Shown piece after piece: positions 1 to 15,345 of a DNA stretch of 64,000 bases (position 1 is the first letter of the stretch; every line of letters begins with the position of its first letter). A model generated the notes under the pieces. That model saw only the letters and a list, made by a program, of their open reading frames with translations, had not been told where the DNA came from and ran no database searches. The DNA lies in the NCBI GenBank assembly GCA_903632075.3, contig CAHIKZ030004123.1:4508501-4572500 (forward strand). The letters are read 5' to 3'. The translations under genes and the position numbers were made by a program. The DNA comes from Acanthosepion pharaonis. Taxonomy: Eukaryota; Mollusca; Cephalopoda; Sepiida; Sepiidae.

Positions 1-10
1 ATTCACTTAC

Positions 11-159
11 TAGTGCAATCTTCTTAGCAGTGAGGACCCTGCGACAACACTGCTTGCCCTGCACACAGAGGCCATACAGTTGTTCCATTATGGTGATCTT
101 TTGTTCCTGTTCTGGAGTCAAAGTTAAATTGCCAACTCCTGTTAAGCTACCTAAACTGG
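11..159 (-). CDS. SPG11: SPG11 exon 26 of window (last one visible)
   Basis: This exon is 149 nt: two bases completing Ala, then 49 codons. Acceptor tctactttcag; the donor gtaagt reaches the first base of the window. LYGLCVQGKQCCRRVL matches human LTSKCLHGKNYCRQVL, just before the conserved C-terminal spatacsin domain, which must lie to the left. A 1.4 kb polypyrimidine tract (sense strand) ends about 75 nt upstream of the acceptor. Confidence 0.94.
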
Positions 160-3100
160 CTGAAAGTAGACAAACATTAATATTATACACAATTATTTGT
201 TGCATTGTGTGTCATTTTAGGTTTTATATGAAAAAGAAAGGAGAGAGAGAGAAGGAGAAAGGAGAGAGAGAGAGAGATATATATATATATATAAAGGAGA
301 GATGAAGAACAAAGGAGAGAGAAGGAGAAAGGAGAGAGAAGGAGAAAGGAGAAAGGAGAGAGAGAGAGATGAAAAGAGAGAGAAGAGAAGGAGAGAGAGA
401 ACAAAAAAGAGAGACAGGGGAGAGAGAGAGAGAAAGAGAGAGAGAGAAAGAGACAGAGAGACAGAAGGAGAGAGAGAGAAGGAGAGAGAGAGAAAGAGAG
501 AGGGGAGAAGAGCTAAGAGAGAGAAGGAGGAGAGATAAGGAGAGAGAATTTGAGAGAGATAAGGAGAGAGAGGGGAGAGAGAGAGAAGGAGAGAGAGAGA
601 GAGGGAGAGAGAGGGGAGAGAGCTTAGATAGAGAGAGAGGGGGAAAACAGATAGAGAGAAGGGGGAAAACAGAGGGAGAAAGGGGGAAAACAAGATAGAG
701 AGAGAGGGGAAAAAAAGAGAGAGGGGAAAAAGGGATAGAGAGGGGGGAAAACAGATAGAGGGGAAAACAGATAGAGAGAGGGGGAAAAACAGATAGAGAG
801 AGAGGGGGAAAAACAGATAGAGAGAGAGGGGGAAAAACAGATAGAGAGAGAGGGGGAAAAAGAAAGAGATAGAGAGAGGGGGGAAAAACAGATAGAGAGA
901 GAGGGAAAAACAGATAGAGAGAGAGGGGGGAAAAACAGATAGAGAGAGAGGGGGAAAACAGATAGAGAGAGAGGGGAAAACAGATAGAGAGAGGGGAAAA
1001 ACAGGAGAGAGAGGGGAAAACAGATAGAGAGAGGGAAAAACAGATAGAGAGAGAGGGGAAAAAACAGAGAGAGAGGGGAAAACAGATAGAGAGAGGGGAA
1101 AAACAGATAGAGAGAGGGGAAAAAAACAGATAGAGAGAGAGGGGAAAACAGATAGAGAGAGGGGGAAAAACAGATAGAGAGAGAGGGGGAAAAACAGATA
1201 GAGAGAGAGGGGGAAAAACAGATAGAGAGGAGGGGAAAAACAGAGAGAGAGGGGGAAAAACAGATAAAAACAGAAAGGAGAGAGAGGGGAAAACAGATAG
1301 AGAGGGGAAAAACAGAGAGAGAGGGGGGAAAAACAGAGAGGGGAAACAGAGAGAGGGGGGGAGAGAGAGGGGGAAAAACAGGAAAGAGGGGAAAACAGAG
1401 AGAGGGGAAAAACAGAGAGAGAGGGAAAAAAAGATGGGGAAAAACAGAACAGAGAGAGAGAGGGGAAAACAGAGATAGAGGGGAGAGAGGGGAAAAACAG
1501 ACAGAGAGAGAGGGGAAAAACAGATAGAGAGGGGGAGAGAGAGGGAGGGGAAAACAGATAGAGAGAGGGAGAGAGGGGGAGGGAAAACAGATAGAGAGAG
1601 AGGGGAAAATGTTCAGTTCCTAAATTTAATATTTAATTTAATCCTTGAAGCATTCCAATGGAATTGTGCATTTTTTGAAAAGTATGCATGCAAACTCAGA
1701 ACTGACTTTGGCTTGTTCTTCCAGTTTTATTTGCAGGCAATTATGTAACCTCATGATTCCTAGTAAATAGTACCTTCATGAATACTAGAATTGCTAATTA
1801 ATCATTTAGACTTGAATCCTGAATGAATTAATGAGTTTTATATTGTCTGAAAAAGTTTCAATAAGTTATTCTAAATGTAGAAACAATATTAATAATTTTT
1901 ATCTGAATTTATAAAAAGGTAGTGTTACTATTCTATGAAGGCATTAGACTCATGAAGAAGGTCATAAAGTAAAACAGTCAAGAGATTAAAAAAAAAAAAA
2001 AAACGAAACATTTTTTAAATATTGTATAGCAGAGTGTTTTATAGATTCTCGTTATAGAAAATATGGTGAACAATGAACTATGTATGTTTTATTGGTCAGG
2101 AGAATAGAGAATAAAAGGAGATATTGTCTTACCATTGGATAACCGGAATAAAGATGCCCCATTGCTGAGTTGTCGGGAAAAACCTGTGGTCGTGTTCATA
2201 TTGATATCAGCAGATTGACTCAGCAATTGCTTTATTTCTGGAACAATCTCATCTACAGAAATTGATCCAATGCTCAGTCGGATGCAAGTCTACCAAAAGT
2301 GTTGAAAAATAACAGAAAAATTGGACCATTAAAATCTAGCAACAGAACAGTTTTTCTAACAATGAGATATTTATACTTTGCCATGTTTTTTTTTTTTTTA
2401 ACTAATGTTCACTGAATAAAAAACTCAGGAGCCACTCAAGGTAGAGGGTTACTGAACGAGGTTGTATGAGTAGTAAGAGGAGGAGGTAAGAAGTGCAGTT
2501 CATGAGGATATGTTGGAAAGATAACGGTTAACCAGACTTGAAGAGGTTATGATTGTAGTGATTGGGATCGATCTTTTTTTCTTTTTTACAGCTTATCAAT
2601 CTTTTCAAGGTTATTTAAAGCTGAAACATATTTTTGGATTGTAAGAAGTTTTTGGAGATAATGATTTTTCTGATACAAGACCTACTAATTAACCCATAGC
2701 TGGAAGCAGAAAAGGTGGATTCATACCTTTCCATTTAAAATAACTTAGCCAATACTTAATTTTGGGGGTTTTAAATCTTAAAATGAATAATTCAGTTAAA
2801 CACATTGAATCAGTCTTTTCAAGTATGTCTTTCTGACAGATAATCAGCATTTAATATTATTACACTTACTGTTGTTGTGTTACAGGCTACTTATCTGTTG
2901 TTTCTATCACTTAAAATTCATCACATACACAAATATAAGAGATAATGTTTTGTGATGCAAAACAACCATTTAATACATTTTATTCTATACTTGTCTCAAC
3001 TTGGTTCCAATTGGGAGTGGAATGTCTGTAAAAACATCCCCCTTCCCCAAATTTATAGACAACATACAGATGCATGCTGGGATTTATTCCTAGTCAGTAA

Positions 3101-5963
3101 GAAGAGACTGAGAAATGGCTTCATCTGACTTAGTTCTGTAGTTTCTTCTCTTAAAGTCAGAATGCTGCAATCGCTTGTGTGTATCTCTTGTGTATTAACA
3201 CCTTTCTTAATTTGTTAACTTTTTGCTTTATTACTTTTGCTGTGCTTACTTTTGTTTTACATATATTGTTTAATATTGTTTTGCATATATATTGCTTAAT
3301 ATTATTTTTACCCTTTCTCTTTCTCATTTATTGCAAACGTTAATTCTCTTTGTTGAGTCAATTACTCTACAGCTTTTGAAAGACTAATTTTGGTTTGGTT
3401 TGTTTCATGGCATATCAACCTCAGTGGGTTATTTAATGGCAACAAAATTTTTAATGCTGGTAATGTTTTTCCTTGAAGAAATCTATAGCTGGTCATATTT
3501 TTTCCAAAGAATGTATAGCTGTTTGTATTGCTGGTATTTTTCTTTTTAAAGTATTGCTGATAATAATTTTTTTTTTATTACAATGTATTTCTGGTATTAA
3601 AACCTATTTTTACACAAGTTTGGGTGTTAACTATTTGCCCATAGCTGGGACCCTAACAGGTGCTACCATCCCAGGTCAGGGTGGACCTGGGAACACCAGC
3701 AATTAAGAGGTGGTTCCATGCTCCTCAAAATCTCTTGATCAGAGGCCTTGCTGTTGGATGTAGTTTATCGTCATACCCAGGACAGTTTTGAAAGACTAAA
3801 GGAAAGATCTGGGAGAAAAAAGACATTCCATACTATATCAAGACCGGTATTTTCTATGCTCTGATCATTCCCCTAATAATTTATGCTTGTGAAGACTGGA
3901 CTGAGAAAAGAGAACATACAAAGGCTCTCACCTTTTGAAAACAACTGGCTGGGAAAATATTGGAGACAGAATCAAAATGGCTGTCATAAGGAAAAAGCTA
4001 GATGTGAAAACTGATATTATTACTCTGATTAGAAAAAGGAAGGTAAATTACTTTGGCCCTGTAATCAGAAGAGGACAATGAAACTGTTTATAGATCCTAC
4101 AAAAAACAACATCCCTGGCAAAAGACTAGATTGGAAGATCAAATCAGATAGGACACCGGAATGCCACTTATGACACTTGAAAGGATTGCCTTGGACAGGA
4201 AGAAATATGGACAAGAAGTACATGATAATCCCCTTGGCATGATTAATAGGTGTTCTCTCAGGGAAGCCCAGTGCCTTGAGTGCCTTTTGAGACACACTCA
4301 ACCTAGACCTCAAATGGAACATGTACATAGAATTCATTGTTAAAGATACTGGAAAAATGATCAGTCCCCTGTACCAGTCCAGTAACTACTTGACTCTTTC
4401 TGCTATCCTAGTGCCAGTTCAAGATAAAAATGGAGTACTGCTGCCATATATATGGGCAGGTGCTGGCCAGCCTTTTCTTTCCAGTTGCAATAGAGTTCAA
4501 AAGATCTCCACGTCCTTGTGGGTGATGAATTATTTTCCACAGATGAAACATTACAAGCATTCCACTGCTCTATCATTATTCCTATGGAAAGTGTTCAGAT
4601 GAACTACATTCCTTAGTTCTACCAGTTCTAACCTTCATGGTTAAGAGTTGCCATGCTACGCACCTTGCAGCTAACCACCCTCCTTCCATTTATATTTCAT
4701 TTGTGAGGTGTAAATTCCACTTGAGTAGCTTCTTCCCAAGAACTGCTGCTTCATAGAAATTACTTCCAAAAGAATGCTTCTCTAATAACTACAATCTGTT
4801 CAGTTCTAGGATTAAACATTATCTTCCCCATGAACTGTGCCTGTTACTCTGTAACTTTCTACCACGAGTGGCTCTTGGGCCTTGTACAGAGAGAACTTTA
4901 TTGTAAAAGAAAAAAAGTTAGTTATTTTTTTTATGCAATAGAACATTCTTAACTAGTGTAAATAAATTATATTCCTTTTATATTAAATAAATTTTATTAT
5001 TGTCGATTTTACTTCAGCTGTTTTGCTATTCAGTATCTATATTTCTTACTGAAATTGTTGTTAAAATAATCTAATTTTAACACAAACCTTTTACATGGAT
5101 TATTTAATGCATACACACCAAGGATCAATGAAACAAAGTTTTGAAAGAAATCTCAAAATAGAATACTAACCAGTATAATGGCAAGGTCCTGGCTGTAAAA
5201 GTAGAACTCAGCAGCAATTCGACAGCAATCAGAGAGACGAGCCTCATCTAGCAGCTCTCCAATAAGAAGGCTCAGTGCACGCTGCTCCTGTAACAAAAAT
5301 TTTTAATTCTAGATTGTTAAAAATTTCAAACATTTTCATTCTTTCACCCATGCAAAATACTTTATTACCAGAAAAGTTCATAGAACCCCCAAATAGTACA
5401 GAATTTATAAAACAAATATAAAAATTTTCATTCAGTTTAATGACTACATATCAAAATCCCTGTGGGTCATTTAATGCTGAAACTGGATTTTTATTCAGCA
5501 ATGTTTCAAAACATTTCAATTGGTTGCAATATTTGAAAAGTGTTTCCAAAACATCACAAGTTGTATAGTTCCAGATATTTTAAAACGTCTCAAGCTGCAT
5601 GGTTCAGGAGTATTTCAAAACATAAGTTGTATGGTTCAAAATCCTAGCTCTATTTTCTATTAAAAGTTGGAAGTATTTTATTTTCTTCTATTATTTGGGA
5701 AGTAGGTACATTTTTGAAGAACATATTAAGATTTTGTTTATAATTGCTACACATACTTTTGTACTTCTTACATTCTATCAAGAGATACTTGACTCTGAGA
5801 AATTGATTGCAGTGGATACACTGAAGTGTGTACGTGTCCAATTCTTATTCTGTTGAACACTATGTCTTGTCTGCAATCATGAGGGATGCTGAAAATGTGT
5901 TTGGTCTATAGGAAAATGAAATAAAACCTATGAAAAAAAAATCCATTTTCCTACGATGCAATT

Positions 5964-5994
<31 letters not shown>

Positions 5995-8900
5995 CCAAAC
6001 AAACTAGAGAGGGTTTTTGGACACATATGCAATTTTATGATGCCATTGCAGGAAAGGACAGAATCTTTCTCTTTTCTATGACATTGTTCAGATGTTTTGC
6101 CAGCGCTACTTTAGAAGTAAGTGATTTGGTTATTCTAACTCAGCACAAGGCTGACTTGAGCTCAACCATTTTAGCCTTTGTTGTCCTAAAGAAAATGGAC
6201 ATACACAAGAGACATTGGCAACATTGTTTCACCACTGTCACTATAAAAGAAATAAATGTCCATAGAAGAAATTCAAGATTTTCTATATGCTTTTATCATA
6301 TTTGTTTACATATTGAACATAAATACAAACAAACACACAAACTTGTTAACTCTCAGGTCTGTCCTACTTTGTAGAATCTGTATTTAAATGAGCAGAAACC
6401 AGCATACTGATTTTGGGAAGTGGATTGAGCTGAAGATATTTTAGAGCCCCTTTGTAAACACACCATGATCTGATTGTAACAAAATAAACAATGAATAAAA
6501 TCACTCCCCTGGTGTAGCTTTAGCGATCTCTTGCTGATAAACTAATTATTTTTGGTGATAGAAAAAAATAATTGATTAAATATTGAGCATTGCAAATTTT
6601 AATCTAAAATTTTACCAAGTTTCAGCATTAAATTTACATGCTATACATTAAAAATCAGAAAAAAAAAAAAATGAAATCATCAGTAGTCTGGAATTAAGGC
6701 AAACATTATTGAGGACTATTAATATGTACAATATAAAGTTATTGTAAATAATTTTATCTGAGAAATGCAGTGAAAAAAATAGATAAAAAAGGATTGTCAT
6801 GAATTAATGCAAGTTTTACTGAATAGCATTATATTCTGAGTTCCATCTTAAAGTCCTTGAGTCCAAGCAACCTCCCCTGTGTAAACAGAAGAGATGGCTG
6901 CTAGGACTTAATATCACCTGTTTGTAGGTATTTTATGTTTAGTATATAACAATGTAATATTTTTTCCTTTATGTTTTAGTTGGTACTTACATTTACTATT
7001 TTATTCCTCAATTGAATTCTGACAGTTGCATAGCAACAACTAGTAAGTATCCAACATTTTTATTTTTCTGGTCTTTCATATTAAATGTAAGTCTTTATTT
7101 TTCTTCTCTTTTGTTTTAACCATATATTTTAAATATATTTGTCTTATAAGAAGTTATTAAATCTCAAAAGTGTTAGATGAGCAAAAAAATTTCAGGCTGT
7201 AGCCTTGAATTATCAAAAGATTTTTTAACTTGTTAAATCTTCAGTATCGTGGGAACAGACAAATTTTCTTATAGTTCAGTCCAAACAGCAAATTGTTTCC
7301 CTTGGGTGAAAGCTGATAACATTCAGTCAGTTAAGTGCCATACGTAATACATGCTTGGGTGATCATGTCTCTTGATTCATGACTTAGAAGATTTTCCCTC
7401 AATAGGTTGCCATTTCTTTCTGCAGTAGACCATTTGCCAACCAAGGCTAAAGAACCCAGTCTGTGCTGCTATTCAACACATAACTGCATGGAGAAGAGAC
7501 AGAGTCATACCTTTCTCAAGGGTTATTTATGTGTAAGTGAATATAAAAAATTTGACTAGATTTGAACTTGATTCTCCTATTTCTCATTCCGAGCCAATAT
7601 CCATTACACCACAACACATATGATGACATTAGGAAAGCAATATTAGATCAACATAAAAACTACTTACGCTGTCAGAAAACTCACTGGGCTTTTGGGATAT
7701 ATTAGGCATCTTCCCGTGTTGTAGAAGTTCCGTCTTGAGGGCTGAAGTCTTCAAATGGCTTGGTGGAATTTCTTCAAGTCCAACAAACATTTCATCTATA
7801 GGAGCTACCAGTGAAGGGATTCGCTGAAAACCCAAATTTGTAATATTAATTTTATAATGCAACAAACATTGAATATTTTTAAAAGAAATAGTAGCACTGA
7901 ATAACCTTTGGATTTTCTGCAAAAAATATTTCTGTTGAAATGTAAGAGTTTGTACTGAGTTATATAGACTAAGTTGCAGTTTGCTTGTTACAGTAATTAA
8001 AACAAGTCTTATATATTATTTCATTGTTTATTGTTAACAAGATGAAAAAGAATATTTCAGTCTCTTAAATAGATGACCTAATAAAAGAGAAGGAAAAAAA
8101 AGAAACAAGTACAATCAAAGGGATTTTTTAAATGTGCATTAGCATACCTCAATCTTTGGTACCCTGGCCATAATGCGACAGTACCACATCTTGTGAGTGA
8201 GTTCATTAACTGTATTTGCATAAAGATTTCCCGATGGGTCCGGAGCATCAAGCAAACTCTTCACACACAACTCATACATGATGGCTTGTTCATTCATATT
8301 ACTACTGCCATTCTGACATTTTTTGATCTCATTCTGAAAAAAAGAAATACAATGAAAAATGAAATTAAATTAAATCAAAATGTAATTATATTATGGTGGC
8401 TCTGTGGAGGTTATCATATGACAATGTTCATTCCCACCATATATCACTATATTTGGTTTAGATGGATATTAGCCTTATGTAATGATTAAAAGAAGATACA
8501 CAGTATTGATAAATACAAAATAAACCTTTATATCACAATATAATAATACAGAGGGAAAAGGTGAAAGTTGAAGTTTGAAGAATTCAGATGTAATAGTTTT
8601 GGTATGTACAAGAAAGAGTTTGGGAGAAAGTAAATATGTATGTATCTAAATAGAGTAGCCACCTGGTGGGCAAAAGAAAGCATGTGTATTGTCAAATGTT
8701 ACAGCAATCTACTTAAAAGATGGTGAAAGGACTGGTGAATGTAGTAGGACTGTGTAGATGTCTCAGGACACCAGCTGGTAATGCAAGTATCACATTTTGT
8801 TTCTGGTTATGCTATGATGACCGCAACATAAGAAAATGGATAAAATTAATTCATCAATTCTGTTTTCAATCTCCTAAGTTGAAAAGTTATGGTGTCATTA

Positions 8901-9937
8901 GACGAATTTTTGAACAGATTCAGTCTTTATCAAATTGCAAAATGAAAGTTATCCTACATGTCCACTCTTCTAGATCCTTTTGTACTAATGTAGGTGTCCA
9001 CCAAAGCTCTATCTGTGGTACTACTTTGTTCTTAATTTTCACCAATGACCTTCCTGATGGCATCAGCTCTCAACTTGTTATCTATGCTGATGATACAATC
9101 ATTTACTCCTGTCTCAATAGTAAGTTTGATCAGTTAGATGAGATCAATTTGGCAACTGATTGCAAAAACAATCTACAACATGTTGTTAACTGGGACAAAG
9201 AATGGCTTGTTAATTTTAACGCCTCCAAAACATCTCATCTGAGAGACCCCTTTCTGCATTCCAACAGCATGGCTGATGCTAACCTCCGGGAGAGTGACTC
9301 ATTGCACCTTTTTGGGCTAACATTCTCAGCTGACATAATCCATTGCTAGGTCTGCTGCTAAGAAATTTGGTTCACTGTGTCATGCTAGACAATTTTTTTC
9401 TCCAGCATCTATCTTACATATTTATGTCTACCATTCACCCATACTTACAATATTGCTGCCACATATGATCCAATGCTCCTGCTATATATTTAGAGATTCT
9501 TGATAAAATCCAAAGAAGAACCAGCAATATTATTGGTCCTGACCTGGCATCATGGTTTCAGTAACTTTTCCACTACTGTAAAGTTGTTTGCCTTTTTTAT
9601 AAGTACTTTCATAGTAATTGTTTGAATGAGCTCTTTGCTATGGTACCTAGACTTTATGAATTTAAGCGCAGTACTAGATTGGCAACAAGGTGTCATCAAT
9701 TTACAATTGAATTGGCTAAATGTAACTAAGTTGTATGCAAACAGTGTCTTTTCTCATGCTTCTCACTTGTGGAACACTCTTCTGGCTCAATGCTTTTTGG
9801 TCAATTTTGATCTTCAAAAATTTAAATCCAGTATCAATTGGTATCTACTATCTATTGGATTACTCTTCTATTGTTCTCACTCCTTAATGATGTTTGTTTT
9901 CTAATTTTTTTCACACCCAGTAACACCTTGTGAATTC

Positions 9938-9975
<38 letters not shown>

Positions 9976-10861
9976 AAAAAAAGTTACATATCCAGAGATC
10001 TACTTTGAAAGTGCCACTCTACTTGTGATTGGCTCACAACCTTATATCCTGGTTGTGGAAGCTTTCTGATTGGTTAGTTGAAATATGGCCTTTGTGGCTT
10101 GGCGATTCTGAATATACATCCATTTTTAGAGATAGTTAAATTTTGATGTCCTTGTTATTTATTTTTCTATAACTACAATATCTCACCCAGATTACCAACA
10201 ACAATTACAACTTAAATAGGTATTTATCTATATTTATCTATATTCCCAGATAATGCTGTGAAGGGAATATCTCCACAAATTCCTTTGATACAAAGTTTGG
10301 TATTAACTGCAGAATTTACTATCTGGTCAAGTAATCTCTGTAGGGAGGTATGATACTTGAGCAAATGGTACTTGGTAAAAGCAAGACAGGACAATAGTGC
10401 AAAAGTTGAGAATTGATTTTATATAAAAAAAAAAAAACTCATCCTGATATGATGTGCTGATGACTATTGGTCTTTGTTTATATTTATTTTTGATGAGTGA
10501 CAAATTTTTATTGTAACTTGCTTTGACAGGGAATACCTGCAAATGTCATTATCTTCATTACTGGTTTAGCTGCTGACATGCACATGATAATTGGGTAGCA
10601 GGTTGATTAGCAAAAATGTCCTATTTATCAATCTATGTCCTCATCTAATTCTTTTGGAAACTCACCAAAATCCTGGTTATTGTACACTACACAAGTAAAG
10701 TTTAGTATCACCTTGCATTTCTTTAATAAACACCTTAAAATGTGATATTTTTTTTTTTAAGATAAAATTTCACTTTTTATTTTTCAGTCTATTTTCTCCT
10801 ATTGCTATCAAAAAGTTAAAATTTGGATTTTCCTGTCCACATATAGACTCTGAAATTTTTG

Positions 10862-10898
<37 letters not shown>

Positions 10899-13800
10899 AA
10901 AAAAAAAAACTATACACAAATGCCAGACTAACCAGATAGCTTTTTTTTCTCCAAAATAAACTTAAAATTTTCAGAATGTTTACTTAATCTATTTGGAAAA
11001 TAATGATGGCATTTGTATCTCTACCCAATTTCAGTAAGGGATATTAAAATTGTTAGATGGTACATCTAATATAAGAATTTCATCAATGTTCCCTGTTTGG
11101 CTCAATTCAAAATAAGCTTTTAGGTAAACTAGATGTCCTACTTCCGTTGTATTTATCAATCAACTTCGAAAAACCTTGAAGTCTCAGATGTCTGTTATAC
11201 TGAATTTTATTAAGTTTGAATCAAAGTGATATATTCTGTTTATTTTATAACTTTAATCTGTTCTTTTATCTTTCCACTTGCTATTTTGTGTCCCAATACC
11301 AAAATATTAAATGGTATCAATATAAAAGAATACATGTATGTAAAAAAAATTTAAAAAAAATTCATATACTATCAGAAAACAATTTTAATGGACATTAATA
11401 TACATTTTGGAACATCAATTCATAAACTGCTTTTTCTTAACTTCTTAAAGTATCAATGAAATAAACTGCTGCAGCTTTCTTCTACATAGTCCAGTGATCA
11501 TCATATCAGTGGTAGGACTACTGAAATGCAGCTTAAACAGCTCTTAAACAGTTATTTGGAATGTTGATTAGAGAGAAAATAAAAGGCTGAATAAGGTATG
11601 GGTTTTTTTCTTTTCAGATAAATTGTCTGACCAGCTAGCAGGAACAATGTCAATGCCACATTTCTGGTTATATGGTATCAACCTGGAATCAACCAGTTCT
11701 GACTGCTCTGTCAAGCTTCCCAAATGTCAAATTATTTTGAACAATTTCTCAAAATCCACAGGGTTGGCTAGCCTCTTAGATGCACTCATCTTCAAATTCA
11801 CTTAATTAAATATATTTAAATTCACATGAGGCTTACAGCCATATCCCATTGAAATATCAGTTCTTGTCTTTATCTCCAAAGTTAAGCAACATTGAGCTTG
11901 ATTAGTATCTGGATAGGTCACTGTTTTGGAATACCAAGTGCTGTAAGCTTGTATGCACAGGTTGAAGGATTGATAACAGTTCAGGATGAAAAATCAGAGC
12001 AGAGTTCAAATTCCAGTCAGGTTCGTTACATTCAATTATGCAAATACTCTTAGGTAATCACGAATCAAAAAAAAAATACATGATTACTCATGTCACATCT
12101 GCCCCCTACCAACCTGCATTAGACCAGCACAGTGGGGTAATGGCCCATTCCTCCCAATGAATCTGGAGAGGGCCTGTGTTGAACAAAGAACCTTCATAAT
12201 CTGAGAAGTAAATTCACATGTCCTGATCACTGTTTCTTTGCATTGAAGTACATTTATGTGGAGGTGCTGAAAAGTTATTAGCCTGATTCACTTTTCAATG
12301 TCATGAAAGTGATACATATATTATAAGGTCAAGTGACAATGTTCAATATATGTTCTATATATATTACACAATTACTTTGCATCTGCTTATGAACTGATTT
12401 ACAATACATAAAAAGGCAATAATGAAACCAGAAAACAAAAAAAAGAAAAGGAACGAACCAGATAAAACTGAACAATTTTCATGGGTGACACTCCATGTTC
12501 AGTAAATTTATTGAGGCATTCTTTCCAAAAATTGATGCGAACCAATTCTGAAAGCCAGGCATGACTCTTTTGTAGTTCTTCTTTTTCATTAACAACCTTT
12601 TCAAGAGAAGAAATAAAAAATGTCAAACTCAGGCTCTGAGATTTAAAAAAAAAAAAATAAATAAAATCTATCACAATGCATTGATCTTAGAAATAGATAT
12701 GAAATGGTTAAAAAATGAAGAAAATAAAATATTTACATAACAAGCAAAATTTTTTAGAATTTCAGAAAAAACTGGTTTACATTTTAATTATAGAACAAGT
12801 TTTCACATTGAAACTGTTTGCTTAAAGGTTTTCAAAGATGGCTGTTAAGCTTGAATTCAATTTCTAATTTATGCTAGACTATTTACAAATAAAAAAAATG
12901 GGAACTACCCTGTAATTAGCCAAATTCCAATTACATTTAAAAGTATCTTTACTTATGCAACTAATCGGCAGAAGTTTTGTGCTAAAGGATTTTTGAAATG
13001 TTCAAAAATTATGAAAAATAGTTTTTCTAATAAAGTGTGGTAATGTTTGTGATGGAAATTTTTTTTGTTTGTTTGTTTGTTTAAAACTTAACGACCCATC
13101 AATCAGCAAGAGTTGTGATGGAAATGAAAAGAATTTTTTTTTTGTATAAAATAATGATAAAAGGTATTATTTCATGGCAACCATTATTTTATACAGCAAT
13201 TCATATCCTTTTATCTGCTAATAAAAAAGCATGAAATGAAAACTAGTCAAGAATTAATGAGATGCATATTATAAAGCAATAAACACTTGAAATATAAATA
13301 AAGCAGAAATTAGTGGGCAATGTTTAACCTTGTGTCTGCAAAAATAAAAACAGTGTCAAAAGGATGGTTATTCCTTTGACACCACTATTACTGTATACAG
13401 TTAACTCCCTCTGCAATGTTTACATGATTATACAAAATATGTGAAAGTTCAATGCAATATTTATTATTTACCATTTCATAAATAATTATGTAAACTATTT
13501 CTGTGAATTTATGCGGTGAGTGCAAATGAAAGAAATACCTGGAAAATGCATTTATTTCAAAATTTATAATTACAATTATTCATTGTTATATGTTAATTAA
13601 AATTTTCTTGTTCCAACACTTTATGAATAAGAAAATTCTTTTATTTATTTCTTTATAACCTTGTAAATAAGCAATCTAATATATAGTGCTTAATATCATG
13701 CTAGCAAAGTTACAAGTCATCATGACTGAGGGTTTAGGCATGCTGACCTTGTTTATACTGTTGATCATGCTAGATAACGCGCTCTCTTCCAGATACTGTA

Positions 13801-15287
13801 ACTAAGGTTCACTCAACATAACTGCAGTATAAACTACAGGTGATCTCTGTGGGTGTTGAACAAACACAAATGTCCCTGAACATGTGTCTGCAATAGGGAT
13901 TAGATAGCCGTTTTAGTAGACTGGCATCCTCAGATTCAAGTGGCTGATCCATTTACTTAATATCTTTGTCAGTTCTCAAAAATAGGGAAAATGTATAAAT
14001 CCACTTTCATGTTTGGGTTTTATTAAAATTCTAATCATCACTTTTTAAAACAATAAATATTGCCAAAGGAGTCAAGAGTTTCTATTGTAATAGCAGTGTC
14101 AAAGGAATAACTTCTTTTGGCTTACCATTTTTTTTTTTCCGCCATAAACATTGCCAAAAGCTGAAGAAGGGATGAGACTTTCTTTTCAGATAAATTGTCT
14201 GACCTGCATACAGATAGCAGGACCAATGTTAATGCCACATTTCTGGTTACATGGTATCAACTGTGATTTTTCCCCAAAAGGCCATATGTCAAATTATTTT
14301 GAACAACGAGTGAGGAGAATTTACAATAATTGGTGTCAAGGGAATAACCATTCTTTTGACACCTATTTTTTTTTTATTTTTATTTTGCAAGCATATATGT
14401 TAAACATTGCCAATTAGTGTTTTCATTAAAAAAAATTTAAGTAAAATAGTAAATAATATTGAAATCCCGACAGGTTTTCTCTTACCTCTTTCATGGTTAC
14501 ATCCTCATGACTAATTTTGGCAAATTCACACAGCATCCGAGCATGATCATAAAGTTTCTTGCTTACAATGTTTGTAACCAGTGGTTCAAGCTGTGAAGTG
14601 AGGAGCTTCTGATCACTGACCAGGAACAGATGGAAGGAAATTGATAATTGGTTCTCATGCAGGATTTGAGCCACTTTTAATAACTGACCATAATTTAAAC
14701 CTACAACAGGGACGAAAGAGTAAGATTGCAGCAGAAAATTTGTTACGCAGTGTACAGCAGTAAGACATTAGTGGCAAGGGTGTCTTCATTTAGCTAATGT
14801 CATACCATTATGTGGGTGATACTTCTGGCAGGGTATATGCAGGGGGAGGATTTTTGCCACACCATGTATATATTTTAAATAAAATAAAAAGTCTTAACTC
14901 ATGACTTTGTAGAAATTACACTGTTACAGTAAGATATATCTGTTAATAAATTCAATTGATCTATCTAGTTTAGAATATGTTACATGAAAAATCATTAATT
15001 TGACATCAACTAAATATAGTTGATTGTTCTAATTATTTGCCATTTATGGAATATTAAATATTATTATAATATTCAATATTACTTTTTATTATTGTCTATA
15101 TTATATATAAATAGACACTGAGGTCAACACAGAGTGGCGACAGTTTGCTTGAATGCAATCTTCATTGCCTGGACATTGTATTCAAGCATTGTTGCCCCTT
15201 GGTATTCACTTTTATATTTACACAAACTATCACTGATATTGAGTATTTTTACCTATAAATACAGCATACCTTAAAAACTATATTCTT

Positions 15288-15345
<58 letters not shown>

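Noticed and set aside
183..698. Open frames of 73-158 codons at the left edge
   Set aside because: They come from (GA)n and encode only Arg/Glu/Lys or Ser/Leu/Pro runs.
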